Assembly: GCF_018131075.1 (NCBI RefSeq)
Contig: NZ_JAFCLS010000027.1
Location: forward strand, 1-64,000
Reading direction: 5' to 3'
Source of the DNA: Bradyrhizobium sp. JYMT SZCCT0428
GTDB taxonomy: Bacteria > Pseudomonadota > Alphaproteobacteria > Rhizobiales > Xanthobacteraceae
Length of the DNA: 64,000 nucleotides
Shown here piece after piece: positions 35,761 through 43,288 of the stretch. Made by a program: the position numbers and the translations under genes. The notes under the pieces were generated by a model that did no database searches, had not been told where the DNA came from, and saw only the letters and a list, made by a program, of their open reading frames with translations. Position 1 is the first letter of the stretch; the number at the start of each line of letters is the position of its first letter.

Positions 35761-37225
35761 CAAGCAGGTCGGCGGCCGCCGTCGCCTCAACTTGCTGCAG
35801 GACAGGGAGACGAATCTTGAACAAGGCCCCCCAGCGGTCGCCGGAGGTCGCCGAGATCGATCCGCCGTGGCTCTCCACGATGGTGCGGCTGATCGAGAGT
35901 CCCATGCCCATTCCGTCAGCCTTTGTCGTATAAAAGGCGGCAAAGAGGTTGTTAGCCACCTTCGGATCAATTCCAGTTCCCGTATCCTCGATCTCCAGGA
36001 CGGCCATTTGCGAAGTTGAATCCTCCAACGATGTCCTGGAAGTGATCGACAGCAGGCGTCTCCGACCTTCGATCTGCGACATCGCGTGAATAGCGTTGAC
36101 GACGAGATTGATGATGACCTGTGCAAGCTGCACGCGGTCGCCGAGCACGAGCGGCGCGGGTGCCTGAAGGTCCACCTTGAGCGCCACGTCGTTGTTATGC
36201 ATCTCGCGCTCGACGAGCGGAATGACGTCGGCAACGATATCATTCAAGGTGAGCACTGCGTGGGACGGATTGCTCTTCCGTGCCAGGGCACGAAGACGGG
36301 CGATGACATCGCTTGCGCGCCGACCGTTGCCGATCATTCGCTCGACCGCGCTACGCACTTCTTCAAGGTTGGGTTCGTCTCGCAACAACCATCGCAAGCT
36401 TGCTTCGCCATTGGTTACGATCGCCGCGAGCGGCTGGTTGACTTCATGCGCGATCGACGCAGTCAATTCGCCCAGGGTACTGATGCGCGTCACGTGCTCG
36501 AGCTGGCTACGTGCGTGACGGAGCGCATCCTCGGCCTGCTTCTGCTCTGTGATATCGCTGTTGGTCTCCATGGTGGCGAATGGGCGCCCGCGTTCGTCGC
36601 GCTGCATTGCCCAACGGCTTACGACCCATACTTCAGTGCCGTCGCGTCGGGTGTGAACGAGTTCTCCTTGCCAACGGCTGGAGTCGTCCAGCTGCTCCAT
36701 GGTGCCGGCCGACAGCAGATACTTTGTCTTCAGTAGCGCGTGAGATTTTTGCCCTAGCGCCTCCTTTCGTGGCCAGCCATAGAGCTTCTCGGCCCCGGCG
36801 TTCCAGTAGGTGATGACATCGTTTCCATTGCGCACGAAGATCGCATCATGGGTCAAATCGAGAAGCGCCGCCTGGTCGCTCAGGCTTTCCGCCGCTTTCC
36901 GGTTCCTGAGCGCGGCGAGGGTCGCAATGCCTATAGCGCAGAGCCCGATCAAGGCGCGGAGTACCGGCCCGCTCTCAAACGCTTCGCTGTGAACGATTAC
37001 GTAGCTCAGAAGTGTTTGCAGCACGCAGGCGGCGCAAACAAGCAGGATACCGCGTCGGCCCAGGAAATCTGCCGATGCAATCACCACGACGGCGTAAAGC
37101 ACCGCTATCTCGATATCGAGCGGAGCGAACGTATCGATTGCAAAAATGACGGCTACCCCAACGAGCATCAGGGCGATTTGGAGACCGGTTGGCCGGCTCA
37201 TCATTCGAGATAGTCGTTCTGACAT
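35750..37225 (-). CDS. Membrane-bound PAS sensor histidine kinase
   Basis: A 491-residue kinase. Residues about 15-110 contain four or five hydrophobic segments (LQIALMLVGVAVIFAID, IEIAVLYAVVVIASA and others), followed by a PAS domain (about 125-240) ending DITEQKQAEDALR. The H-box TASIAHEVNQPLAAIV holds the phospho-acceptor histidine near residue 259. N-box VINLVVNAIHAM, G1 DTGTGID and G2 GMGMGLSISRTI are intact. This is the HAMP-less, FixL-like subgroup that pairs with FixJ regulators; no haem-binding histidine is evident in the PAS domain. The intact H-box is a useful contrast with the kinase-like protein at 48060. Confidence 0.93.
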   Translation of the reverse strand: MSERLSRMMSRPTGLQIALMLVGVAVIFAIDTFAPLDIEIAVLYAVVVIASADFLGRRGILLVCAACVLQTLLSYVIVHSEAFESGPVLRALIGLCAIGIATLAALRNRKAAESLSDQAALLDLTHDAIFVRNGNDVITYWNAGAEKLYGWPRKEALGQKSHALLKTKYLLSAGTMEQLDDSSRWQGELVHTRRDGTEVWVVSRWAMQRDERGRPFATMETNSDITEQKQAEDALRHARSQLEHVTRISTLGELTASIAHEVNQPLAAIVTNGEASLRWLLRDEPNLEEVRSAVERMIGNGRRASDVIARLRALARKSNPSHAVLTLNDIVADVIPLVEREMHNNDVALKVDLQAPAPLVLGDRVQLAQVIINLVVNAIHAMSQIEGRRRLLSITSRTSLEDSTSQMAVLEIEDTGTGIDPKVANNLFAAFYTTKADGMGMGLSISRTIVESHGGSISATSGDRWGALFKIRLPVLQQVEATAAADLLATD

Positions 37226-37404
37226 CGGCCTCTGTCGAGCGGTAGTGTGTCTGAAGTCCGCCTCGGCGGTGTATCCAGTCTAGCTGGGAGCGGGGGGCGG
37301 CCGCTTGTCCCTGCGCGCTCCGACTTGCACGTTCGTGCGCCAATTGAGTTGCATCCCACGAGCAAGGACTGCGCGTGGGCAGGAATCTCCAAGTTGTCGC
37401 ATAA

Positions 37405-37414
37405 GCTTACAAGC
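37405..37414. promoter_or_regulatory. GCTTACAAGC motif upstream of the decarboxylase genes
   Basis: The ten bases GCTTACAAGC lie 80 bases before the first decarboxylase gene, within TTGTCGCATAAGCTTACAAG, which has TTGT/ACAA ends. The same ten bases occur at 57380-57389 after the second STAND regulator gene. A shared operator is possible, but a ten-base match may be chance. Confidence 0.25.
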
Positions 37415-37494
37415 GCCGGGAACCCTGCTGCGTCTAAGCTCTTCCGGGGCAATGCCGGTGGCGTCGCAACCACGCTGTCGGGGAGGATCTTCAA

Positions 37495-38328
37495 ATGCTC
37501 AAAGGCTTTACGGTCCCGCGGTCACCTCTGGGGACAGCGGCGCTAACACCGCCGCCTCCATGGCACTACGCAGGTGACGTTCTGGCCGTGGAGTTCTGGA
37601 ATGAGCCGGATGTGTCGGCTGACATTCTTCCGCGAGGTGTCAGGCTGGATACACTGTGTTGGGGGCGGTCTGTCGCGATCTTCGCCGATTGCCAGTTCAC
37701 CGCCAACGGTGACGAGTATCTGGATCCCGCGCGCTATCAGTGCCGCGAATTCATCGTTCTCCTCGATGCAACATGGCAGGGCTCAAGAATAGCCTGGTGC
37801 CCGTATGCCTACGCCGACAACGATGCCGCGATCTTGAGGGGCTGGATCCAGGGGTACCCGACGAAGTTCGGCGTTGTGCACCAGACCCGCACATTTGCCG
37901 CCGCCAGCCCGGCTTCGGCCCCACTCGCCAACGCGAGCAGATTTTCCGGTTGCGTATCTGCTCATGGTCAGCTGCTGGCAGAAGCGCGTGTGATACTGCG
38001 AGAGCGGGCAGATCATCTCGTTGGCCTGCTTGATCGTCCGATTGTTGCGCGCCGATATTTTCCACGGCTTTGCGCTGGCATGCACGACATTCCTGCAGTG
38101 GATGAGTTGGTTCGGTGCAGCATTGACAAATTCCTGATCTCGAACCTGTGGATCGGGGAAGGAGAGCTGACTTTTCCCGAAGCCCAGGGCGAAGAACTCG
38201 ACATGTTGGGGCCGATCAAGGTCGGTCGCGGCTTCCGGTTCTCGTTTTCCTGTTCGTTCACCGATTGCACGATCTTGGCAGACTTGAGCGCCGAGCGAAT
38301 GATTTGCCGACCAAAGAAGGGGCGATGA
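37495..38328 (+). CDS. Acetoacetate decarboxylase family protein, catalytic lysine lost
   Basis: A 277-residue member of the ADC family, starting at ATG 37495 after GGGGAGG. The characteristic blocks FIVLLDATWQG, WCPYAYADNDAAILRGW and HQTRTFAAASPASAP are present. In Clostridium acetobutylicum ADC the Schiff-base lysine lies in a Pro-Lys-Lys motif; here the motif at residues 122-124 is Pro-Thr-Lys, so the first lysine is threonine. The tandem neighbour at 38440 keeps Pro-Lys-Lys in the same position. This copy may therefore bind rather than decarboxylate its ligand, or use another chemistry. The C terminus is longer than the neighbour's by about ten residues. Confidence 0.85.
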   Translation: MLKGFTVPRSPLGTAALTPPPPWHYAGDVLAVEFWNEPDVSADILPRGVRLDTLCWGRSVAIFADCQFTANGDEYLDPARYQCREFIVLLDATWQGSRIAWCPYAYADNDAAILRGWIQGYPTKFGVVHQTRTFAAASPASAPLANASRFSGCVSAHGQLLAEARVILRERADHLVGLLDRPIVARRYFPRLCAGMHDIPAVDELVRCSIDKFLISNLWIGEGELTFPEAQGEELDMLGPIKVGRGFRFSFSCSFTDCTILADLSAERMICRPKKGR

Positions 38329-38439
38329 ACCGATAGTGGTCTAGCCGCAAGAATAGACAAGCCGACGCAAGCCGGTGAAATCAACTGCGGCTGCCTTCGA
38401 TAGACTCTGTTGAACGTCGGAAGGACGCAGGAGTTGGAC

Positions 38440-39243
38440 GTGCTGAAAGGTTTTACCGTTCCCAAGTCGCCATTCGGTCTGGCGGCACTAACCCCACCGC
38501 CCCCGTGGCACTACTCCGGCGACGTTGTCGGAGTTGAGTTCTGGGCCGATCCCGACGCAACAGCCGCGACGTTGCCAAGCGGTCTCTCTCTCGACGCCAA
38601 ATCGAACGGCCATGCGGTCTTGATGTTCCTGGATTGGCAATTCACCGCGCAGAACGATGAACTTCTCGATCCGGCCCGCTATCAGTATCGCGAGGCGTTT
38701 GTGTTGCTTGACGCGATGTATCGCGACACACCTGTGATGTGGTGCCCCTATATCTATGTCGACAACGATGCCGCGCTGGCGCGAGGGTGGACGCAAGGCT
38801 TTCCGAAAAAAATGGGCAGCATTTTTCAAACCCGCACATTTGCCGCGGCAAGCCCTGCCGCGGCACCGATTGTGCCCGGTGGCCGATTTGGCGCGAGCCT
38901 TTCCGCACACGGCCATCGTTTGGCAGAGGCCTGCATCACTCTGCGCAAGCCAGTCGAAAACGGATTGTCGCTCCTTGGCCGGCCGACGGTCCTGTTGCGA
39001 TATTTCCCGAGGCTTGCCGCCGGACTTCAGGACAAGCCGGCGGTCAACGAGCTGGCGATGTCGATAACCGACAAGCTTACCGTCGCCGACGCATGGGTCG
39101 GAGAAGGCGAACTGAATATTCCGGACGCGCAAGGTGAAGAGCTCCACGCACTCGCGCCAGGCCGCGTCGTATCTGGCTTCCGCTATTCGCTCGCCTACTC
39201 GGTCACGGATCTGAGGATCCTGGAGGACCACACCCGTAAATAA
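38440..39243 (+). CDS. Acetoacetate decarboxylase family protein
   Basis: A 267-residue ADC-family protein, tandem paralogue of the preceding gene (the two align without gaps over their first 130 residues). It retains the Pro-Lys-Lys motif at residues 122-124 (GFPKKMGS), where the first lysine is the Schiff-base residue in characterised decarboxylases, and the WCPYIYVDNDAALARGW block. The start is GTG 38440, after GGAG; it matches the MLKGFTVP start of the neighbour. Substrate is unknown; family members decarboxylate or bind beta-keto or related acids. It ends just before a structured RNA and an efflux operon. Confidence 0.88.
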   Translation: MLKGFTVPKSPFGLAALTPPPPWHYSGDVVGVEFWADPDATAATLPSGLSLDAKSNGHAVLMFLDWQFTAQNDELLDPARYQYREAFVLLDAMYRDTPVMWCPYIYVDNDAALARGWTQGFPKKMGSIFQTRTFAAASPAAAPIVPGGRFGASLSAHGHRLAEACITLRKPVENGLSLLGRPTVLLRYFPRLAAGLQDKPAVNELAMSITDKLTVADAWVGEGELNIPDAQGEELHALAPGRVVSGFRYSLAYSVTDLRILEDHTRK

Positions 39244-39250
39244 CCCGAAC

Positions 39251-39349
39251 AACACTCCCGCCGTTGCGGCGAAGCGCACAGTCCCTCGCTTCGCCGGGAG
39301 GGCCTCCGTGGATCCCCCCGTCCCAAAGGAGGCCCTCTGCGGGAGTGTT
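39251..39349 (+). ncRNA. Structured RNA, perfect three-way junction
   Basis: Three perfect helices nest into a three-way junction. The outer stem pairs AACACTCCCGC (39251-39261) with GCGGGAGTGTT (39339-39349), 11 bp. Inside it, CGGCGAAGCG (39267-39276) pairs with CGCTTCGCCG (39287-39296) and GAGGGCCTCC (39298-39307) pairs with GGAGGCCCTC (39328-39337), 10 bp each. The structure lies 7 bases after the decarboxylase stop and 16 bases before the efflux gene start, close to its ribosome site. It could be a terminator-like element, a leader that senses a ligand, or an independent small RNA. I do not recognise a known family. Confidence 0.65.
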
Positions 39350-39365
39350 TCATGAAGAAGGACAA

Positions 39366-41375
39366 ATGCGTACAGCGTCTAAATATCCGGCCGACGGTTC
39401 GTTTACGAAAGAAGCGCAGATGGTTATACCGGTTCACATATGGGGACACGCGCTGCGCATATGGCTGGCGGCAGTGGCCGCGCTCTACGTGGCGTTCTGG
39501 CTTCAGCTTGGCGGAGCATCATCGGCCGCAGTAACCGTCGCTATCCTGGCGCAACCGACGCGCGGGGCCGCGCTCGCGAAAGCCGTCAATAGGATTGCCG
39601 CAACGTTTATCGGCGCTGCGATGTCAATCGTGATCGCGGGTCTCTTCCCCGGTGAACGTGTCGGCCTGCTTGCGGCTTTCATTCTCTGGATATGCATTTG
39701 TGTCTTCGTCGGCAGCTACTTCCGCGGCTTTCGGGCCTATGCCGCCGTTTTGTCCGGCTACACCGTCGGGATCATTACGGTAGTCAATATTGATACGCCG
39801 CAAAAGGTGTTCACAACAATGACCGATCGCGTGGCCGCGATCACGATAGGTATCCTTTGCGTGACACTCATCAACGATCTCTTCGGTTCCCCGTCCGTGT
39901 GGCGTGAGCTGGATCGTCGGATGGGCCAGACCTGGCATGATGTGCGCGACTACGCGCGCGACGTGTTGGGCGGAGCCAAGGACGATTCGGACAGAGCAGG
40001 GATGCTCTTCGCCGCGATTGTTGGCTTGAGGGACGAGGTCGATATCGTTGCTCACGATATGGCGGATGGTCGGCATCGGGCCGGTGGTGCGCGGAGCGCG
40101 ATGCTGGCGCTGGTTGAGATTGTCCAACAGGTTCGATTGGTGAGCTTACTTGAACGTGGCGATCCCTTGGCAGCGACTATCAGGGACCAATGCCTTGCTG
40201 CGCTCGATGGCGATCGCTCGGAGGCGCTGAGGTTCCTTGCCAGGCTGCGCGACGACGAATTGTCGCGTCCCGACGCGACTGTCGCGGCCATAGGGCAGAT
40301 TCAGCAGGCCATTCGCGGCGTGGAAGCGATGACTCATCTCGAGGATGGGCTCTTATCCCTACGTGAAGGGAGCGAGCCGGCGCGGGATGTGCGATTGCCA
40401 CATCGCAAGGAGTTCTTCTTTGCGTTGCAAAACGCAATTCGTATCGGGATTGCGGTGTCGGCGGGGGCACTTTTTCTCGTGGTTGCAGGATGGCCGGCGT
40501 CCGTTTCAGCTTTGATGATCACCGCAAACCTGTGTGCTTTGGGCACGACAGTGCCAAATCCGTCGAAATTCGCGGTAGCCGCCATCTTGAGCTTCGCGCT
40601 CGCCGCGCCAACTGCCGGTATCGTCCACTTCTATCTTCTCACCGACTCACAGGACTTTGTCCGACTTGCGATTGCGATCGCGCCGGTGATTATTTTTGGC
40701 GGCTTGTTCAGCGTCAATCCGAAAATCGCCGGCATCGGAACTACGATGATCGTCATTTTCATGGTTTTGCTGGCGCCTTCTAACCCTCAAACGTTCAACG
40801 CGCTCAGCTTCTTTTCGCAATGCATGTTCGTGGGGTTTGCTCTCGGTGTCGTATTTTTGGCGTCCCGCCTGGTATGGCCGGTATCCGAGCTCGACAAACA
40901 ATGGGCCATCGTCAGGGCGACGGAGAAAACATTGGCGGAGTCGGTGACCGGAGGGGCATACAGCCTGCAAGCGCTGAGCATCGCGCTGGCCTCCAGGATT
41001 TCCGACTATGTTGCCGCGGCCACCGGCAAGCGTAGATCCCATCTGCTCAAGGGCCTTCTCGCGAGCAACGACCTGTCGCTTGCGTCTGCTGCTGCCTACG
41101 CTCATCTGGAGCAGAGTTCAGACAATCCGGCCATTCGCTCCAAGCTTGGCCCCCTGCGACGGGCTCTTCAGTCCGGGAATAGCCGGCGACTTTACGCCGG
41201 CGCCAGATCAGTTCTTCGACACATGCAGGCAGGCAAGGCCGGGCTGCATGAAGCACAGTTGTCGGCTGTAACCGACCTGTGGTCCGCGGCCCTGGTGGTG
41301 GAGCGCGAGAGGCGCAGGATTCGGCATTTTGCCGGCCGAGGCTTTGTCAGCAAAGGAGTGGGGCGATGGTCGTAG
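39366..41375 (+). CDS. FUSC-family aromatic acid exporter subunit (AaeB-like)
   Basis: A 669-residue inner-membrane protein with two blocks of hydrophobic helices: one at about residues 25-175 (LAAVAALYVAFWLQLGG, FILWICICVFVGSYF) and one at about 350-520 (NAIRIGIAVSAGALFLVVAG), separated and followed by soluble segments. This two-block plan is that of FUSC/AaeB/YccS proteins, which export aromatic carboxylic acids with an HlyD-type partner. I start at ATG 39366, after GAAGGA; the frame is open further upstream through the structured RNA. The HlyD gene begins inside the last codons of this one. Confidence 0.9.
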   Translation: MRTASKYPADGSFTKEAQMVIPVHIWGHALRIWLAAVAALYVAFWLQLGGASSAAVTVAILAQPTRGAALAKAVNRIAATFIGAAMSIVIAGLFPGERVGLLAAFILWICICVFVGSYFRGFRAYAAVLSGYTVGIITVVNIDTPQKVFTTMTDRVAAITIGILCVTLINDLFGSPSVWRELDRRMGQTWHDVRDYARDVLGGAKDDSDRAGMLFAAIVGLRDEVDIVAHDMADGRHRAGGARSAMLALVEIVQQVRLVSLLERGDPLAATIRDQCLAALDGDRSEALRFLARLRDDELSRPDATVAAIGQIQQAIRGVEAMTHLEDGLLSLREGSEPARDVRLPHRKEFFFALQNAIRIGIAVSAGALFLVVAGWPASVSALMITANLCALGTTVPNPSKFAVAAILSFALAAPTAGIVHFYLLTDSQDFVRLAIAIAPVIIFGGLFSVNPKIAGIGTTMIVIFMVLLAPSNPQTFNALSFFSQCMFVGFALGVVFLASRLVWPVSELDKQWAIVRATEKTLAESVTGGAYSLQALSIALASRISDYVAAATGKRRSHLLKGLLASNDLSLASAAAYAHLEQSSDNPAIRSKLGPLRRALQSGNSRRLYAGARSVLRHMQAGKAGLHEAQLSAVTDLWSAALVVERERRRIRHFAGRGFVSKGVGRWS

Positions 41376-42319
41376 CGTTAGCGACAAAACGGCGAACGGT
41401 GGTCAACCTGTTCCGATATCTTGCGACCGGCGTGCTCGTCGTGGCTGCGCTTGTTGCTGCTCGCTATGGCTGGCTCGTTTACGTGACGTCGCCATGGACG
41501 CGCGACGGTATGGTCCGTGTGCAGGTCGCAAACGTGGCGCCGCAGATTTCCGGCCAGATCGTCGAGGTGCGAGCTTCCGACAACCAGCACGTCCGCAAAG
41601 GAGATATACTCTACGTCATCGAGAAATTCGATTTCGAGGTGGCGCTGGAGAATGCGAAAGCGACCATCCTAAGCCGTGAGGCCGACCTTTCAGTCAAGAA
41701 GGCGCAAAACGCCCGGCGGGCGATTCTTACGACATTATCCACGTCGATTGAGGAGAAGCAGATATTCGACGGCAGCGCGAAGATGGCGGATGCTGCCCTC
41801 TTGAGCGCCAAGGCCGCGCTTGCGCAAGCCGACATCAATCTGCAGAGGACCGAGGTACGTTCGCCTGTCGATGGCTACGTCACGAACCTCCTGATGCGGG
41901 TCGGCGACTCTGCGCGGGCCGGCACGCCCAACGTTTCGGTGATTGACGAGCATTCCTACTGGATCGACGCCTACTTCGAGGAAACGAAGATCGCCAACAT
42001 CCATGTCGGGGATGACGTCGAGGCGACGTTGCTTGGCTATCAAACGCCGGTCAAGGGAAGAATCGAGAGCATCACCGGCGGCATCAGTGCCGCGAACGCC
42101 GCCAGCAGCACGCAGGGCCTTCCGAACGTCGATCCGGTGTTCACCTGGGTTCGTCTCGCGCAGCGCATTCCGGTGCGGATCAGAATCGACCAGGTCCCGC
42201 AGAACGTGCCGCTCGTCGCAGGAATGACCTGCAGCGTTTCCGTTGTCGGCGGAAAGCAGGCGCCAGCGCCGAAGCAGGAGCGGGGAATCCTCGACCGACT
42301 CATAAGCCGACTTGGGTGA
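41366..42319 (+). CDS. HlyD-family periplasmic adaptor (AaeA/EmrA-like)
   Basis: A 317-residue membrane-fusion protein anchored by one N-terminal helix (YLATGVLVVAALVAARYGW). The biotinyl-lipoyl halves are visible as VAPQISGQIVEVRASDNQ and VRSPVDGYVTNLLMRVGD, separated by a coiled-coil hairpin of about 90 residues. The beta-barrel with YWIDAYFEETKIANIHVGD follows. AAAGGAG precedes the ATG at 41366, which overlaps the FUSC stop by 10 bp, so the pair is co-translated. It would link the FUSC pump to an outer-membrane channel. Confidence 0.93.
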   Translation: MVVALATKRRTVVNLFRYLATGVLVVAALVAARYGWLVYVTSPWTRDGMVRVQVANVAPQISGQIVEVRASDNQHVRKGDILYVIEKFDFEVALENAKATILSREADLSVKKAQNARRAILTTLSTSIEEKQIFDGSAKMADAALLSAKAALAQADINLQRTEVRSPVDGYVTNLLMRVGDSARAGTPNVSVIDEHSYWIDAYFEETKIANIHVGDDVEATLLGYQTPVKGRIESITGGISAANAASSTQGLPNVDPVFTWVRLAQRIPVRIRIDQVPQNVPLVAGMTCSVSVVGGKQAPAPKQERGILDRLISRLG

Positions 42320-42528
42320 AGCCGATGCGTGCGCCGAGGGATATTGATCTAGGAGGCGTCCTGATTGACCCCTTTGTGAGGTTCCTGTTCCTCGCTTTGG
42401 TCATCCTGATCGTGGTCCGGTTTGTTGTCGGCCGGTTCGGATTGAGGTCGATGTTCGCCAATCCGCCCCTTGCAGAGGCGGCTCTCTACGTCTGCATCCT
42501 CGTCGGTGTTATCGCGTCCTGGATCTGA
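42316..42528 (+). CDS. DUF1656 small membrane protein (AaeX-like)
   Basis: A 70-residue protein of the DUF1656 family with two membrane helices (FLFLALVILIVVRFVVG and LYVCILVGVIASWI) and the family's N-terminal DIDLGGVLIDPF. It starts at GTG 42316, overlapping the HlyD stop by four bases; the ATG at 42325 is an alternative. FUSC, HlyD and DUF1656 genes travel together in proteobacterial aromatic-acid efflux operons (aaeXAB). Its exact role is unknown. Confidence 0.9.
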   Translation: MKPMRAPRDIDLGGVLIDPFVRFLFLALVILIVVRFVVGRFGLRSMFANPPLAEAALYVCILVGVIASWI

Positions 42529-42670
42529 GAGCCGGCCTGAGGGCGGTCAAACAGCTCTTCAACCTATCGTTGGTGGGGGTATGTTATTGATACTCCTGGG
42601 TTATTTTATGTTGCGGCGCAATTAATACTTCAGAACGCTACTTAACACGCCAAATGGGACCGTTTGCACC

Positions 42671-43255
42671 ATGCTTTCGACGGGCCGGGATGCTCATCGA
42701 GGGATTTACATGGAACCGTCTCAAGGCACCGCATCGAATTCTTCGCCAGCCGCTCTCCGGTTCGGCTATTTGGCCGGTAGTCTGGCGCAGCTTCTTGAAG
42801 TGGTGAGGCGCGAGTTCGAGCAGGATCGCGAGGCGGCGAAAGCGTCGCTGGCCGCCGCTTCGACCATCTTGCAATCGGAGATCGAACGCCATTCGGGCGC
42901 GAAGCGATCCAGGGTGGCGGGACTGGCCGGTTGGCAGATCGCGCGGGTGCGAACCTTCATCGACAAGAACTTGCACCGGACCATTCACACCCAGGATCTC
43001 AGCGCTGTCGCGCGGCGAACCCCCGCGCACTTCTCGCGGTCGTTCAAACTGAGCTTCGGAGAACCGCCACATGCCTACGTGGTCAAGAAGCGGTTGGAGA
43101 AGGCTTGCCATCTGATGCTAACCAGTTCAGCTTCGTTGAGCGAAATAGCGCTGAGCGCTGGATTTTCGGATCAGGCACATCTGTGCAGACTGTTCAGGCA
43201 AGCCTTTGGGCATAGTCCGGCCAGTTGGCGACGCGAACACGAGATGCAGCCGTGA
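42671..43255 (+). CDS. AraC-family transcriptional regulator
   Basis: A 194-residue regulator whose C-terminal 100 residues form the AraC double helix-turn-helix (VRTFIDKNLHRTIHTQDLSA, FGEPPHAYVVKKRLEKA, LSEIALSAGFSDQAHLCRLF). The N-terminal 90 residues are helical and show no cupin. An alternative start at ATG 42710 gives MEPSQG. It follows the efflux operon by 142 bp on the same strand and precedes a STAND regulator by 33 bp, so it may control the efflux genes. The effector is unknown. Confidence 0.88.
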   Translation: MLSTGRDAHRGIYMEPSQGTASNSSPAALRFGYLAGSLAQLLEVVRREFEQDREAAKASLAAASTILQSEIERHSGAKRSRVAGLAGWQIARVRTFIDKNLHRTIHTQDLSAVARRTPAHFSRSFKLSFGEPPHAYVVKKRLEKACHLMLTSSASLSEIALSAGFSDQAHLCRLFRQAFGHSPASWRREHEMQP

Positions 43256-43288
43256 GGTCATCGAGCCGGCGCGGATGAGAAATATCCC

